This document shows positions 32,811-40,982 of a stretch of 49,085 nt of DNA, in pieces. Under the pieces are notes generated by a model, which did not search any database, had not been told where the DNA came from, and worked only from the letters and a program-made list of their open reading frames with translations. A program made the position numbers and the translations under genes. The stretch comes from CAIVAT01 sp037128705 (GTDB lineage Bacteria > Bacteroidota > Bacteroidia > Bacteroidales > FEN-979). Location of the stretch: NCBI GenBank assembly GCA_037128705.1, contig JBAXVX010000030.1:1-49085 (forward strand). The letters run 5' to 3'. Each line of letters starts with the position of its first letter. Within the stretch, counting starts at the first letter, position 1.

Positions 32811-35728
32811 TACCCGAATACATCCTTTAAATCAAGCGATTTCACAGGTCCATAGGTCGATAAGGTTTTTATATCGAGCTCAGCATTTTTACCGAGAACC
32901 AGGATCGTGAAATTCCTGTCTTTAAGGAACTTCATCTGGAAAGCTTTCAGGTCGGCAAAGGTCATTTTCGGGATCTTTTCAAATACATCCTTCCTGATAT
33001 CATAGGTGAGTCCGAATTTCTGCGCGTTGAGGTAGTTGAACAACACCTGCGATTTGGTGATGCGTTCAGTTCGGATCTTGTTGATAATGGCTTCGCGGGC
33101 CGAATTCATGGCCTTTTCGCTTTCGGGCATGTTGTTGAACAAACCAACCATGGCCTTCATCGCTTCGGGCAACTTGTCAATCTGGGTCCCGATGTAGGAG
33201 AAAAGGTAAAAATTCTGGTAGGGCTGCTGGGGAGCACGGTATCCGGCCCATGCACTGTATGCAAGTCCTTTTGATTCACGGATCTCCTGAAAAACAATCG
33301 AATTCATGCTGCCGCCAAAATATTCGTTGAACAGGCGAACGACAGGAACAATTGTCTTATCATATTTGCCTGATTTTGACAGCATAATGATCTCTGCCTG
33401 CTTCATATCATAATCAACCGTATAGACTTTATAGGCGTCGGTGGGCACCTGCTCGAATTGCTTTGCGGCGGGAACCGGTTTCAGTGTGGCAGGCACACGG
33501 TGCGCCTTGTTCAGCAAAGCCGTGAGACTGCTCGTTTTGTCAGGACCATAATAGAGTACCTTATGCTGAAAACCATTCAACCCTTTGATCAGTGATGTCA
33601 GATCTTCTGCTTTCAGTGCATCGAGTTCCGATGCCGATAAAATGTTCGTGTAGGGTGAAGTTGGACCATACACGCCGTAGTTATACATCGCCTGCCAGAG
33701 AATGGATTGCTTCGAAAGTTTATCATCCACCCTGCGCTTTTTAATATCGGCCACCAGGTTGTCCAGGGCGGGTTTGCTTGGACTGGCATCAGAAAGGAGC
33801 TGTTCAAACACCGACATGGCCCTGGCCATATTTTCACTTAAACCGCTGAGCGACACCCACACCTCCAGATCAGAGCTGCTCACACTAAATGAACATCCCA
33901 GTTTGTAAAATTCCTCCTGGATTTGCTTGGGTGAATATTTCGAGGTACCCAGATATTTCAGGTAATCAAGAGCAATACCCAATTCACGGTTGTTGTTGGT
34001 CCCCATCTCAAAGAAATAATAGAGGGAGAAGGTTCCATTCTCTGTGTTTTCTTTGTACAGAACGGGAATGTTGTCTTTAATGTTGAACTTTTTAATGTCT
34101 TTGGAATAATCAAGAAAAACCGGTTCGATCATCTTCCCCGGTTCAGCCACAATCTTTTTCAGGAAAGCCGATTCTTCATCACGGTTCATCGTAACCGGTG
34201 TGATCTGGGGTTTCACCACTTTGGCCACTTCAGGAGATTTTCCTGTGCGCTTGTATACAATTACGTAGTTATTCCCATAATTGGCATTGGCGAAATCGAC
34301 AACATCCTTTTTCGTAATTTTCGACAGCCGGTCAATGTTGTGAACAATATCGGCATGGGGAAGTTCCTTTACAAACTCATCCACCATATCCATAGCACGA
34401 CCGTAATTTGATTCGTACTTCTTGATTTCACTTAATTTGAGATCACTGATGATAGCCGGGATCAGCCAGTCGGGGAATTCACCCTTCCTGACCATTTCAA
34501 TCTGTGCCATGATAAGGTCCTTCACCTCTTCGAGCGACTGGCCCTCTTTTGCCTTTCCTGAAAAGATGTTGACGGAATAATCCTTGAGTGTGTAGGAGAA
34601 TGCGCTTGCCTCAAGCACCTTCTGTGCCTGGTTCAGGTTAAGGTCCATTAAACCGGCCTTGCTGTTGCTCAACACCATGTTGCAAATGGTTACCAGGTCG
34701 GCATCCCTGGTATCAGCTCCACCCAGCCGGTAACCAATGGTCACCGATTCGGCATCAGGTCCAACGACCTCTTTCACAATCGGGCTGGTAATCGGCGTTT
34801 CCAAGGCAGGGATGTAATGGGTGACCGGTTTGGAAGGTATTTGCCCGAAGGTCTCATCTACCATCCTGATCACCTCGTCGGGATTAAAATCGCCTGAAAG
34901 TACAACAGCCATATTGGCAGGGACATAACGTGCGGTAAAATAGTTCTTCAGGGAGGTGAGCGATGGGTTTTTCAGATGTTCAACGGTTCCGATGGTTGTT
35001 TGGGTTCCATAGGTATTCTTCTGAAATAAACCGGAAAACAGGTCTTCAAAAATCTTGTCATCGTCATTGTCAAGGCTCATGTTCTTTTCCTCGTAAACAG
35101 TCTCCAGTTCCGTGTGAAATAACCGGAAAATCGGATCCTGAAAACGCTCCCGCTCAATCTGAAGCCACTGGGTGATCTTGTTTGACGGAATATCGTTTAT
35201 ATAAACTGTCTCCTCAAAGGAGGTAAAGGCGTTGGTTCCCTTCGCCCCGATCACCGAAAGCAATTTATCGTATTCATTGGCAATGGCGTAAGTTGATGCC
35301 ACGCCCGACAGGCTGTCGATTTCATGATAGATCTTTTTCCGTTGAAGGGTATCCAGCGTTTTTCTGTATACTTCAAATTTATATTCGATCTGATCAAGAT
35401 ATACCTTCTCTTTGGTGAAATCCTTGGTCCCAAATTCATCGGAACCCTTGAACATCATGTGTTCGAGGTAATGGGACATCCCTGTATTGTCTGAAGGATC
35501 ATTTTTGCTGCCGGTACGCACTGCAATGGCAGTTTGGATACGGGGGGCATCCTTGTAAACGGTAAGATAGACCTTCAGTCCATTGTTCAGTGTGTAGATC
35601 CTGGCTTTCAGGGGGTCGCCCGGAACTGTGTCGTACTTGTATGGTTTCTGACCAGCGTTGACATTTAAGCTGGTTACCAGTACAAGCAACAGTGAAATCA
35701 TTGTAAATTTCATCATCTTTGTTTTCAT
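32807..35728 (-). CDS. M16-family zinc peptidase (pitrilysin-like), secreted
   Basis: The 973-residue protein has a signal peptide (MKTKMMKFTMISLLLVLVTS, ending NVNAG) and two M16 halves. The active half carries the inverted zinc motif HxxEH as His86, Glu89 and His90 (MSHYLEHMMFKGS), with a downstream Glu-rich helix (ELETVYEEKNMSLDN) for the third ligand. The second half is a non-catalytic clamshell partner (KGLAYSAWAGYRAPQQPY). The length is typical for periplasmic, single-chain M16 peptidases of Bacteroidota. It probably degrades peptides in the periplasm. It is third on the strand after gatE and gatD with a 45-bp gap, so it may be in their operon. Confidence 0.92.
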   Translation of the reverse strand: MKTKMMKFTMISLLLVLVTSLNVNAGQKPYKYDTVPGDPLKARIYTLNNGLKVYLTVYKDAPRIQTAIAVRTGSKNDPSDNTGMSHYLEHMMFKGSDEFGTKDFTKEKVYLDQIEYKFEVYRKTLDTLQRKKIYHEIDSLSGVASTYAIANEYDKLLSVIGAKGTNAFTSFEETVYINDIPSNKITQWLQIERERFQDPIFRLFHTELETVYEEKNMSLDNDDDKIFEDLFSGLFQKNTYGTQTTIGTVEHLKNPSLTSLKNYFTARYVPANMAVVLSGDFNPDEVIRMVDETFGQIPSKPVTHYIPALETPITSPIVKEVVGPDAESVTIGYRLGGADTRDADLVTICNMVLSNSKAGLMDLNLNQAQKVLEASAFSYTLKDYSVNIFSGKAKEGQSLEEVKDLIMAQIEMVRKGEFPDWLIPAIISDLKLSEIKKYESNYGRAMDMVDEFVKELPHADIVHNIDRLSKITKKDVVDFANANYGNNYVIVYKRTGKSPEVAKVVKPQITPVTMNRDEESAFLKKIVAEPGKMIEPVFLDYSKDIKKFNIKDNIPVLYKENTENGTFSLYYFFEMGTNNNRELGIALDYLKYLGTSKYSPKQIQEEFYKLGCSFSVSSSDLEVWVSLSGLSENMARAMSVFEQLLSDASPSKPALDNLVADIKKRRVDDKLSKQSILWQAMYNYGVYGPTSPYTNILSASELDALKAEDLTSLIKGLNGFQHKVLYYGPDKTSSLTALLNKAHRVPATLKPVPAAKQFEQVPTDAYKVYTVDYDMKQAEIIMLSKSGKYDKTIVPVVRLFNEYFGGSMNSIVFQEIRESKGLAYSAWAGYRAPQQPYQNFYLFSYIGTQIDKLPEAMKAMVGLFNNMPESEKAMNSAREAIINKIRTERITKSQVLFNYLNAQKFGLTYDIRKDVFEKIPKMTFADLKAFQMKFLKDRNFTILVLGKNAELDIKTLSTYGPVKSLDLKDVFGY

Positions 35729-35773
35729 TGGAATGTTTGTTAATGTTGAAAAAAATTGAATCCTTCCTATATC

Positions 35774-37159
35774 TTATTTATGGAATTTCCTGATGAAGTC
35801 CTCCACCTCCGGCACTCCGCCCTGGTATATCAGGTAACCGTTGTAAGGCTCGCGGGGCGTTATTTCGCTGTTGATGGGGGTAAGCATGATCTCCTTCACT
35901 TTTGCCAGGTCGGAGGTCTGACCCAGCGCCCAGCTTAATTTGATAAATGCCGTTTCAGGGAGCATGTTTTCGGCGGGGATAATTCCCTTTGCCATGAGGT
36001 CGCGCCCCGTATCATAAACAAACATATGCACATATCCCCACAGGGTTTGCACGGTCATATAGATGGCGACCCCCCTGGCAATGGCACGTTCAATGGCGGG
36101 ATAGATGGGCTTGTTGACATGTCCCAGCCCGGTGCCGATGATGATGATCCCTTTATACCCTGCATCGACCAAAGCATCAATTACATCAGGTTGCATGTTT
36201 GTATAATAATAGAGCATCGTTACTTTTTCCTCATAGTAGGGCATGATCGTCACATTCCGGTCCTTACGCCTGCGATGGTAATCCTGCTTGATGGGCGTGA
36301 CTCCCTGCCGGGTTACAGTGGCCAGGGGGGTATCACCGATCGTGCGGAAGGTGGACCTGTACGAAGAGTGCATTTTCCTTACCCGGGTGCCTTTGTGCAG
36401 GAACCCATATTCATCAGAGGTAGGTCCGAACATACAAACCATAACCTCGGCAATGTCGCCGTGTGCTGCAGCCGTGGCCGCATGCATCAGGTTCAGTGCG
36501 GCATCGGAGCTAGGCCGGTCGGACGAACGCTGGGAGCCCACCAAAACAATGGGCACCGGTGAATTCTGCACCATGAAGGTCAGCGCAGCCGAAGTATAAT
36601 GCAAGGTATCTGTTCCATGGCCTATGATGATGCCGTCGATTCCCTTTTCAATCTCATTTCCAATGGCAATGGCCAGTTTTTTATACTGATCCGGACCCAT
36701 GTTTTCACTGAACACAGCGAATAGTTTCTCGGTTGTCAGGTTGCAGATATCGGCCAGCTCGGGAACAGCACCATACAGCTCCCCCGGTGAAAAGGCAGGA
36801 ATCACGGCTCCGGTGCGATAATCAAGCCGGGAGGCGATGGTCCCGCCGGTCCCAAGCAACTTTACATTGGGTTTATCCTTCGAGTAGGGAAATTCCTTTT
36901 CAGGGATCTTGTAGACCGCTTTCTTGTAACCCAGTTCTTCAATGCCGGTAATGCCATCGATATCCACGCCAATGTTATACCCGGTGAAAATCTTCAGCAC
37001 GATGTGCTTGTCATCGGTGTTTTCGGCCCGGGGTAAAATCGTCCCTTCAAAAACACCCCTGCTGCTGTCGACCCTGACTTTCGCCCAAACCCGGGCTGTG
37101 TATTTCTGCAGTACTTCGAGTGCACGGCCTTTGTATCCCTGGAAAATATCTTCGCTCAT
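35774..37159 (-). CDS. gatD: Glutamyl-tRNA(Gln) amidotransferase subunit D (archaeal type)
   Basis: GatD is an asparaginase-like subunit that releases ammonia from Gln/Asn for amidation of Glu-tRNA(Gln) by GatE. The 461-residue protein is longer than ordinary asparaginases (about 330) because of a beta-barrel N-terminal domain of about 95 residues (GRALEVLQKYTARVWAKVRV ... KIFTGYNIGVDI), which is the GatD signature. The asparaginase core has LLGTGGTIAS (Thr107), HGTDT (Thr183, Asp184) and KMHSSYRST (Lys262, probable catalytic Lys). Translation starts at 37159 (MSEDIFQGYKG); an upstream extension to 37213 would begin in the repeat array. It follows gatE after a 55-bp spacer filled mostly by the repeat. 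The adjacent gatE makes this GatD rather than AnsA. Confidence 0.93.
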   Translation of the reverse strand: MSEDIFQGYKGRALEVLQKYTARVWAKVRVDSSRGVFEGTILPRAENTDDKHIVLKIFTGYNIGVDIDGITGIEELGYKKAVYKIPEKEFPYSKDKPNVKLLGTGGTIASRLDYRTGAVIPAFSPGELYGAVPELADICNLTTEKLFAVFSENMGPDQYKKLAIAIGNEIEKGIDGIIIGHGTDTLHYTSAALTFMVQNSPVPIVLVGSQRSSDRPSSDAALNLMHAATAAAHGDIAEVMVCMFGPTSDEYGFLHKGTRVRKMHSSYRSTFRTIGDTPLATVTRQGVTPIKQDYHRRRKDRNVTIMPYYEEKVTMLYYYTNMQPDVIDALVDAGYKGIIIIGTGLGHVNKPIYPAIERAIARGVAIYMTVQTLWGYVHMFVYDTGRDLMAKGIIPAENMLPETAFIKLSWALGQTSDLAKVKEIMLTPINSEITPREPYNGYLIYQGGVPEVEDFIRKFHK

Positions 37160-37180
37160 GTAGTTGGTGAGTTGGTGGTT

Positions 37181-37214
37181 AAATCGTGACACGCGACGCG
37201 TGACACGTGACAAA
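37181..37214 (+). repeat. Heptamer array GTGACAC (4 units), copy 2 of the 34-bp dispersed element
   Basis: Same element as 26308-26341 with one T-to-C change (second unit GCGACGC, 37193-37199). It occupies most of the gatE-gatD spacer, ending one base before the gatE stop codon on the reverse strand. Confidence 0.9.
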
Positions 37215-39179
37215 TTACTCTATTTTGATTCCCTTGCTAAGTTCTCTCAGGGAGATGTTCCCGGTGGCCAGCTTATTGAGATTTCCCATCACCCATCTCA
37301 ACCCGGCCGCATCATCGGGAGAGGTTCTGATCTCCTTGTATTTCTTAATGAGATAAGGCACTTTCGTAAAAATGTCCTCCCGGGTGACCTGTTTAAAATT
37401 CAGGGTGATCAGGATGGAATCAAAATCCATCTTCGGATGCTGGTAAAGATGCAACAGCATCCGTTTGGCTATGGCCAGATCCATTTTCCTGTCGACCAGG
37501 TACTTCAGTAATTCGAACACCTTTTCATAGGTAAATTCAGGCAATGCCGGATATTGTCCCTGGATATGCTTCAGTGTATGAGCCAGCAAGGATGATGTAT
37601 AGCGGGCCGGAACTCCCAATTCCACCTGGACTTTTTCCATCATGGGAACCAGGTTGTTCTTCAGGATGTAGGTATGCGTGTCTTCAGGTACATTCCATTC
37701 CACCAGTTGCTGAAGGCGTTCGCAAACCAGCTTCGGAAGACGCTCCATGGCGGCGTCGATCGTTGCATCTTCCAAAGGGATAGGGGCCGAGTCGGTATCA
37801 GGATACATGCGGTCGGCGCCGGGCAATACCCGTTCAAAGATCGTTGTGCCATCTTCAAACGATTTACGGGTTTCGTTCGGCACACCCGCGAAGGCCAGTT
37901 TGCAGCGTTCCTCGATGGTTTCGAGGGCGGTCTTGATGTCATCTTCAGGCCCCCAGAAGATCAGCTGGGCATCGCCGTCCCTGCTTCCGAGAATAGAGCA
38001 TACCTTCGTCCAGGCTTTTTCTCCAACGGCATCCTCAAACATCTCTGAATGGGCCAGATTGGGTTTTTCGATACAGGCGATGACCTTCAGCCGGTCAGAA
38101 AAATCATCGGCAAACATTTTCCCCGGCTGGGTGAAGTAAGACAGGATCCCCTGAAATTGAGGAAGATTAACGACATAGACTTTCAAAGATGTGTTTTTAG
38201 GCACCCCGAGATTTTCCAGTTTGAAATCCTTGGCTTTGACCTCCCTGTATGATATTTTCCAGTTGGCCGTGTCCTTGATCCTTTGATTCAACTCTTCCCG
38301 TATCGCGAGCAGAGCCCACTGGCGGAATGCTTCATTGTGGGTAAGTTCCGGCATCCAGCCCGTGTGGGCCACTCCCTTGATCTCCACGCGGGTGCCGCCT
38401 TTGCAGCTGACATTCACGTCGGCCCTGGTGGAACCAATGCCACTGCGTACTTTCCCGGTACTGCGATTCAGGAAACGGATGTAATCGGCACCCTCCTTAA
38501 CCTCATCCGGGTTTTTAAAATCAGGATAGGTCACCGTTTCGATCAGGGGCATCCCCAACCGGTCGGTGCGGTAAATACGAACATGCCCGATGTCAGAGAC
38601 TTCGCGGCATGAATCCTCTTCAAGACTCAGCTGGATCAGCCTGACTTTCTTGTGCTTCAGCTGAATCTCGCCCTCGATTCCAATGATGGCGGTCCGCTGA
38701 AAACCTGTTGGGATGGAACCATCAAGATACTGTTTGCGGGTAATGTGAACCTCCCCAACCACCTTGAGTTTCGACAAAAGTGAAATGTCAATGGCCTGGA
38801 GCAGGGCCTCCTGGTTTAAAGGGAAAGGAGGCGTGTCATCTACATCATAGGTGCAGGCCGTTTCATTTTTTATCCGGTAAATAATATTTTTCCGGGTTCT
38901 GAATTCCATCAGCGCGGTACCATCGTATTCGCCAAGTTCACTCAAAGTGGGCCGCATGTGGCGGATCAGTTCGGCATCATAATCATCTGCACTCTGGAAA
39001 ATTCCGGCAGGACAATGGCAGAAAAGTTTTTCTTTTGTTTTCAGTTGCTGGTGGACTTCCAGCCCCGACATAAAACCGATGCGGTCGTAATCAGCCTGGG
39101 TGGCTTTTTCGCGTGGAATATATCCTGTTTTTTGCTGGGTTTCGGCATGGTTGCGCCTTGCGTCAAAAGTTTGTTTCAT
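37215..39179 (-). CDS. gatE: Glutamyl-tRNA(Gln) amidotransferase subunit E (archaeal type)
   Basis: GatE is the kinase/amidase-transfer subunit that phosphorylates Glu on Glu-tRNA(Gln) and converts it to Gln-tRNA(Gln). The 654-residue protein begins with a charged extension, then GFMSGLEVHQQLKTKEKLFCHCP (the GatB/E N-terminus). It has GSIPTGFQRTAIIGIEGEIQ and LEEDSCREVSD in the catalytic cradle. In the middle (about residues 380-475; VGEKAWTKVCSILGSRDGDAQ ... PGADRMYPDTDSAPIPL) it carries the GAD/AspRS-like insertion that distinguishes GatE from GatB. The C-terminal helical and YqeY-like domains bind tRNA. It is directly followed by gatD. Confidence 0.93.
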   Translation of the reverse strand: MKQTFDARRNHAETQQKTGYIPREKATQADYDRIGFMSGLEVHQQLKTKEKLFCHCPAGIFQSADDYDAELIRHMRPTLSELGEYDGTALMEFRTRKNIIYRIKNETACTYDVDDTPPFPLNQEALLQAIDISLLSKLKVVGEVHITRKQYLDGSIPTGFQRTAIIGIEGEIQLKHKKVRLIQLSLEEDSCREVSDIGHVRIYRTDRLGMPLIETVTYPDFKNPDEVKEGADYIRFLNRSTGKVRSGIGSTRADVNVSCKGGTRVEIKGVAHTGWMPELTHNEAFRQWALLAIREELNQRIKDTANWKISYREVKAKDFKLENLGVPKNTSLKVYVVNLPQFQGILSYFTQPGKMFADDFSDRLKVIACIEKPNLAHSEMFEDAVGEKAWTKVCSILGSRDGDAQLIFWGPEDDIKTALETIEERCKLAFAGVPNETRKSFEDGTTIFERVLPGADRMYPDTDSAPIPLEDATIDAAMERLPKLVCERLQQLVEWNVPEDTHTYILKNNLVPMMEKVQVELGVPARYTSSLLAHTLKHIQGQYPALPEFTYEKVFELLKYLVDRKMDLAIAKRMLLHLYQHPKMDFDSILITLNFKQVTREDIFTKVPYLIKKYKEIRTSPDDAAGLRWVMGNLNKLATGNISLRELSKGIKIE

Positions 39180-39208
39180 TGGTTCAGCAGAATAGTGAAA
39201 AGAGAGTC

Positions 39209-39216
39209 CAAAATTA
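39209..39216 (-). promoter_or_regulatory. -7 box of gatE
   Basis: The reverse strand reads TAATTTTG, matching TAnnTTTG, 30 bp before the gatE ATG. No good -33 element was found. It may drive gatE, gatD and the M16 peptidase gene. Confidence 0.4.
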
Positions 39217-39254
39217 CCTATTTTGCGGATATCCTGAAGGAAATGTTCATATAT

Positions 39255-39280
39255 TTTGGTAACAATCTTTAGTATCTTTG
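39255..39280 (+). promoter_or_regulatory. Possible promoter of the OstA-like gene
   Basis: TATCTTTG (39273-39280) matches TAnnTTTG, 20 bp before the ATG at 39300. The nearest TTTG (39255-39258) is 14 nt upstream, shorter than usual. Confidence 0.45.
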
Positions 39281-39299
39281 CGCCACCATTTCCCTGTTT

Positions 39300-40817
39300 A
39301 TGACCCGTATTCTATTTATTTTTTCCATGATTTTTCTGCTTGGAAATCCTGCCCTGTTTTCCCAGGAGGAGTCTGCTCCAACCAAGATCCAATATTCAGG
39401 AACGACCTGGCAGTTCAACAAGGATATTTACCCTGATGGCCCCCGGATCATTGGCAATGTTGTTATGAACCATGACAGTGCTTTTCTTTATTGCGACAGT
39501 GCCTATGTGAATGAAGCTTCAAATAAAGTCATTGCTTACGGCAATGTGCGTGTTAAACTCAGCGACACGCTCAACCTTTACAGCGATTCGCTCCGTTACG
39601 ACGGAAACACAAAAGTCGCCCATGCAAACAGCCATGTCAGATTGGTCGACAACCAAACGACCCTGACGACCGACACCCTGGTTTACAACAGGAAAACACA
39701 GGTTGCCCAATATGATTACTGGGGAAAAATTGTCAATGACAACAATTACCTGGTGAGTCACCATGGTTATTATTACACCGACAAAAAACAATTTTTCTTC
39801 AAGGATAAAGTGATTCTTATCAACCCGGAATACACCATGAATTCCGATACGCTGATGTATAACACCCTGACAAAAACTGCCTTCTTTTTCGGGCCATCGC
39901 ATATCATCAGCAAAGACAAGGCAGATTCGATCTATTGTGAAAACGGGTGGTACAATACACATCTGGATATTGCCCGTTTCCGGAACAGGGCTCGTATATA
40001 CCACGAACGGACCTTCCTTACCGGCGACAGCATGTATTATGAGAAAAAGAATGGGTTTGGCCAGGTTTTTCGCAAGGCCTTGCTGATCGATACAAAACAG
40101 AACATACTTTTAATGGGCAATTACGGGGAAATGCAGCGCAAAGAGGGGAAAGCCTTCATGACAGACAGTGCCGTTGGCGTGATTGCTGAAAAGAAGGATT
40201 CGCTGTTCATGCATTCGGACACTCTTCGTGCCACGTTTGATTCAGCTCAGAATATTAAATCGGTACTCTGCTTTTATAAAGTGAAGTTTTTCCGCCATGA
40301 TATGCAGGGGATGTGTGATTCGCTCACTTATCTCAGCCACGATTCGGCGATGACCATGTACCATGATCCGATCATATGGTCAGATTCAAACCAGCTGTCG
40401 GCCGATTCGATCAGACTGACCATGAAGAACGGGGAGGCCGATTCGCTCAAACTATTCAATTCCGCATTTATCATTTCAAAAGATGATACCGGCAGCTATA
40501 ACCAGATCAAGGGGCGTAATGTACTTGCCAAATTCAGAAACAACGAACTTTACAAAATCAATGTGCTGGGCAATGCGCAGACAATCTATTATTCACGGGA
40601 GGAGGACCGGAGCCTCATCGGAATCAATGTGGCCTTCTCAAGCGACATGCTGATATTCCTGGATAATAATCAGATACACAGCATCACCTATATCCTTAAA
40701 GTTGAATCCCATCTTTATCCTGAAAAAGATGTCCCTCCGAACGAACGAAAATTAAAAAATTTCAGGTGGGAAGAAAAAAGAAGACCGCTGAAAAAGTCTG
40801 ATATTTTTGTTTGGTAA
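39300..40817 (+). CDS. OstA-like (LptA/LptD N-domain family) periplasmic protein
   Basis: This 505-residue protein has a signal peptide (MTRILFIFSMIFLLGNPALFSQ). It then has a long run of short beta-strand repeats rich in the pattern DSLxY, such as TLNLYSDSLRYDGNTKVAHA and YTMNSDTLMYNTLTKTAFFFGP, typical of the OstA/LptA beta-jellyroll. LptA-type proteins bridge LPS from the inner to the outer membrane. At this length it is larger than LptA (about 185 aa), a form common in Bacteroidota. It stands upstream of the MCE, amidase and LptD genes but on the opposite strand to the first two. The C-terminus is Lys/Arg-rich (EEKRRPLKKSD). Confidence 0.8.
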   Translation: MTRILFIFSMIFLLGNPALFSQEESAPTKIQYSGTTWQFNKDIYPDGPRIIGNVVMNHDSAFLYCDSAYVNEASNKVIAYGNVRVKLSDTLNLYSDSLRYDGNTKVAHANSHVRLVDNQTTLTTDTLVYNRKTQVAQYDYWGKIVNDNNYLVSHHGYYYTDKKQFFFKDKVILINPEYTMNSDTLMYNTLTKTAFFFGPSHIISKDKADSIYCENGWYNTHLDIARFRNRARIYHERTFLTGDSMYYEKKNGFGQVFRKALLIDTKQNILLMGNYGEMQRKEGKAFMTDSAVGVIAEKKDSLFMHSDTLRATFDSAQNIKSVLCFYKVKFFRHDMQGMCDSLTYLSHDSAMTMYHDPIIWSDSNQLSADSIRLTMKNGEADSLKLFNSAFIISKDDTGSYNQIKGRNVLAKFRNNELYKINVLGNAQTIYYSREEDRSLIGINVAFSSDMLIFLDNNQIHSITYILKVESHLYPEKDVPPNERKLKNFRWEEKRRPLKKSDIFVW

Positions 40818-40820
40818 CCC

Positions 40821-40876
40821 TGACCAATGACGAATGACGAATGACGAATGAAGAATGACGAATGACGAATGACGAA
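40821..40876 (+). repeat. Heptamer array TGACGAA (8 units)
   Basis: Eight 7-bp units run from 40821: TGACCAA, three TGACGAA, TGAAGAA, three TGACGAA. It starts 3 bp after the stop codon of the OstA-like gene. The same word begins the array at 11546. Each forward unit has ATGA, so all forward frames meet TGA, while the reverse strand of the word has no stop. Confidence 0.9.
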
Positions 40877-40881
40877 TTTAT

Positions 40882-40921
40882 TACTTCCTTACTTCCTTAC
40901 TTCATTACTTCATTACTTTTC
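40882..40921 (+). repeat. Octamer array TACTTCMT (5 units)
   Basis: Two TACTTCCT and two TACTTCAT units (40882-40913) are followed by a decayed TACTTTTC. It lies directly between the heptamer array at 40821-40876 and the octamer array at 40922-40977. Confidence 0.85.
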
Positions 40922-40977
40922 ACCCTGTTACCCTGTTACCCTGTCACCCTGTCACCCTGTTACCTTATTCCCCTGTT
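40922..40977 (+). repeat. Octamer array ACCCTGTY (7 units)
   Basis: Seven octamers (five ACCCTGTT/ACCCTGTC, one ACCTTATT, one CCCCTGTT) end 5 bp before the stop codon (reverse strand) of the MCE gene. On the reverse strand the word is GGTAACAG, the same as the array in the metK leader (3757-3812). Confidence 0.9.
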
Positions 40978-40982
40978 ACCTT

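Noticed and set aside
35774..37159. Ordinary cytoplasmic asparaginase (AnsA)
   Set aside because: The N-terminal barrel domain and the adjacent gatE identify it as GatD.
37160..37213. N-terminal extension of GatD
   Set aside because: The extension begins in the repeat array (MSRVTRRVS...) and has no family similarity; the ATG at 37159 fits GatD.
37215..39179. GatB of a GatCAB complex
   Set aside because: It carries the GAD/AspRS-like insertion and no gatA or gatC is adjacent; GatB lacks the insertion.
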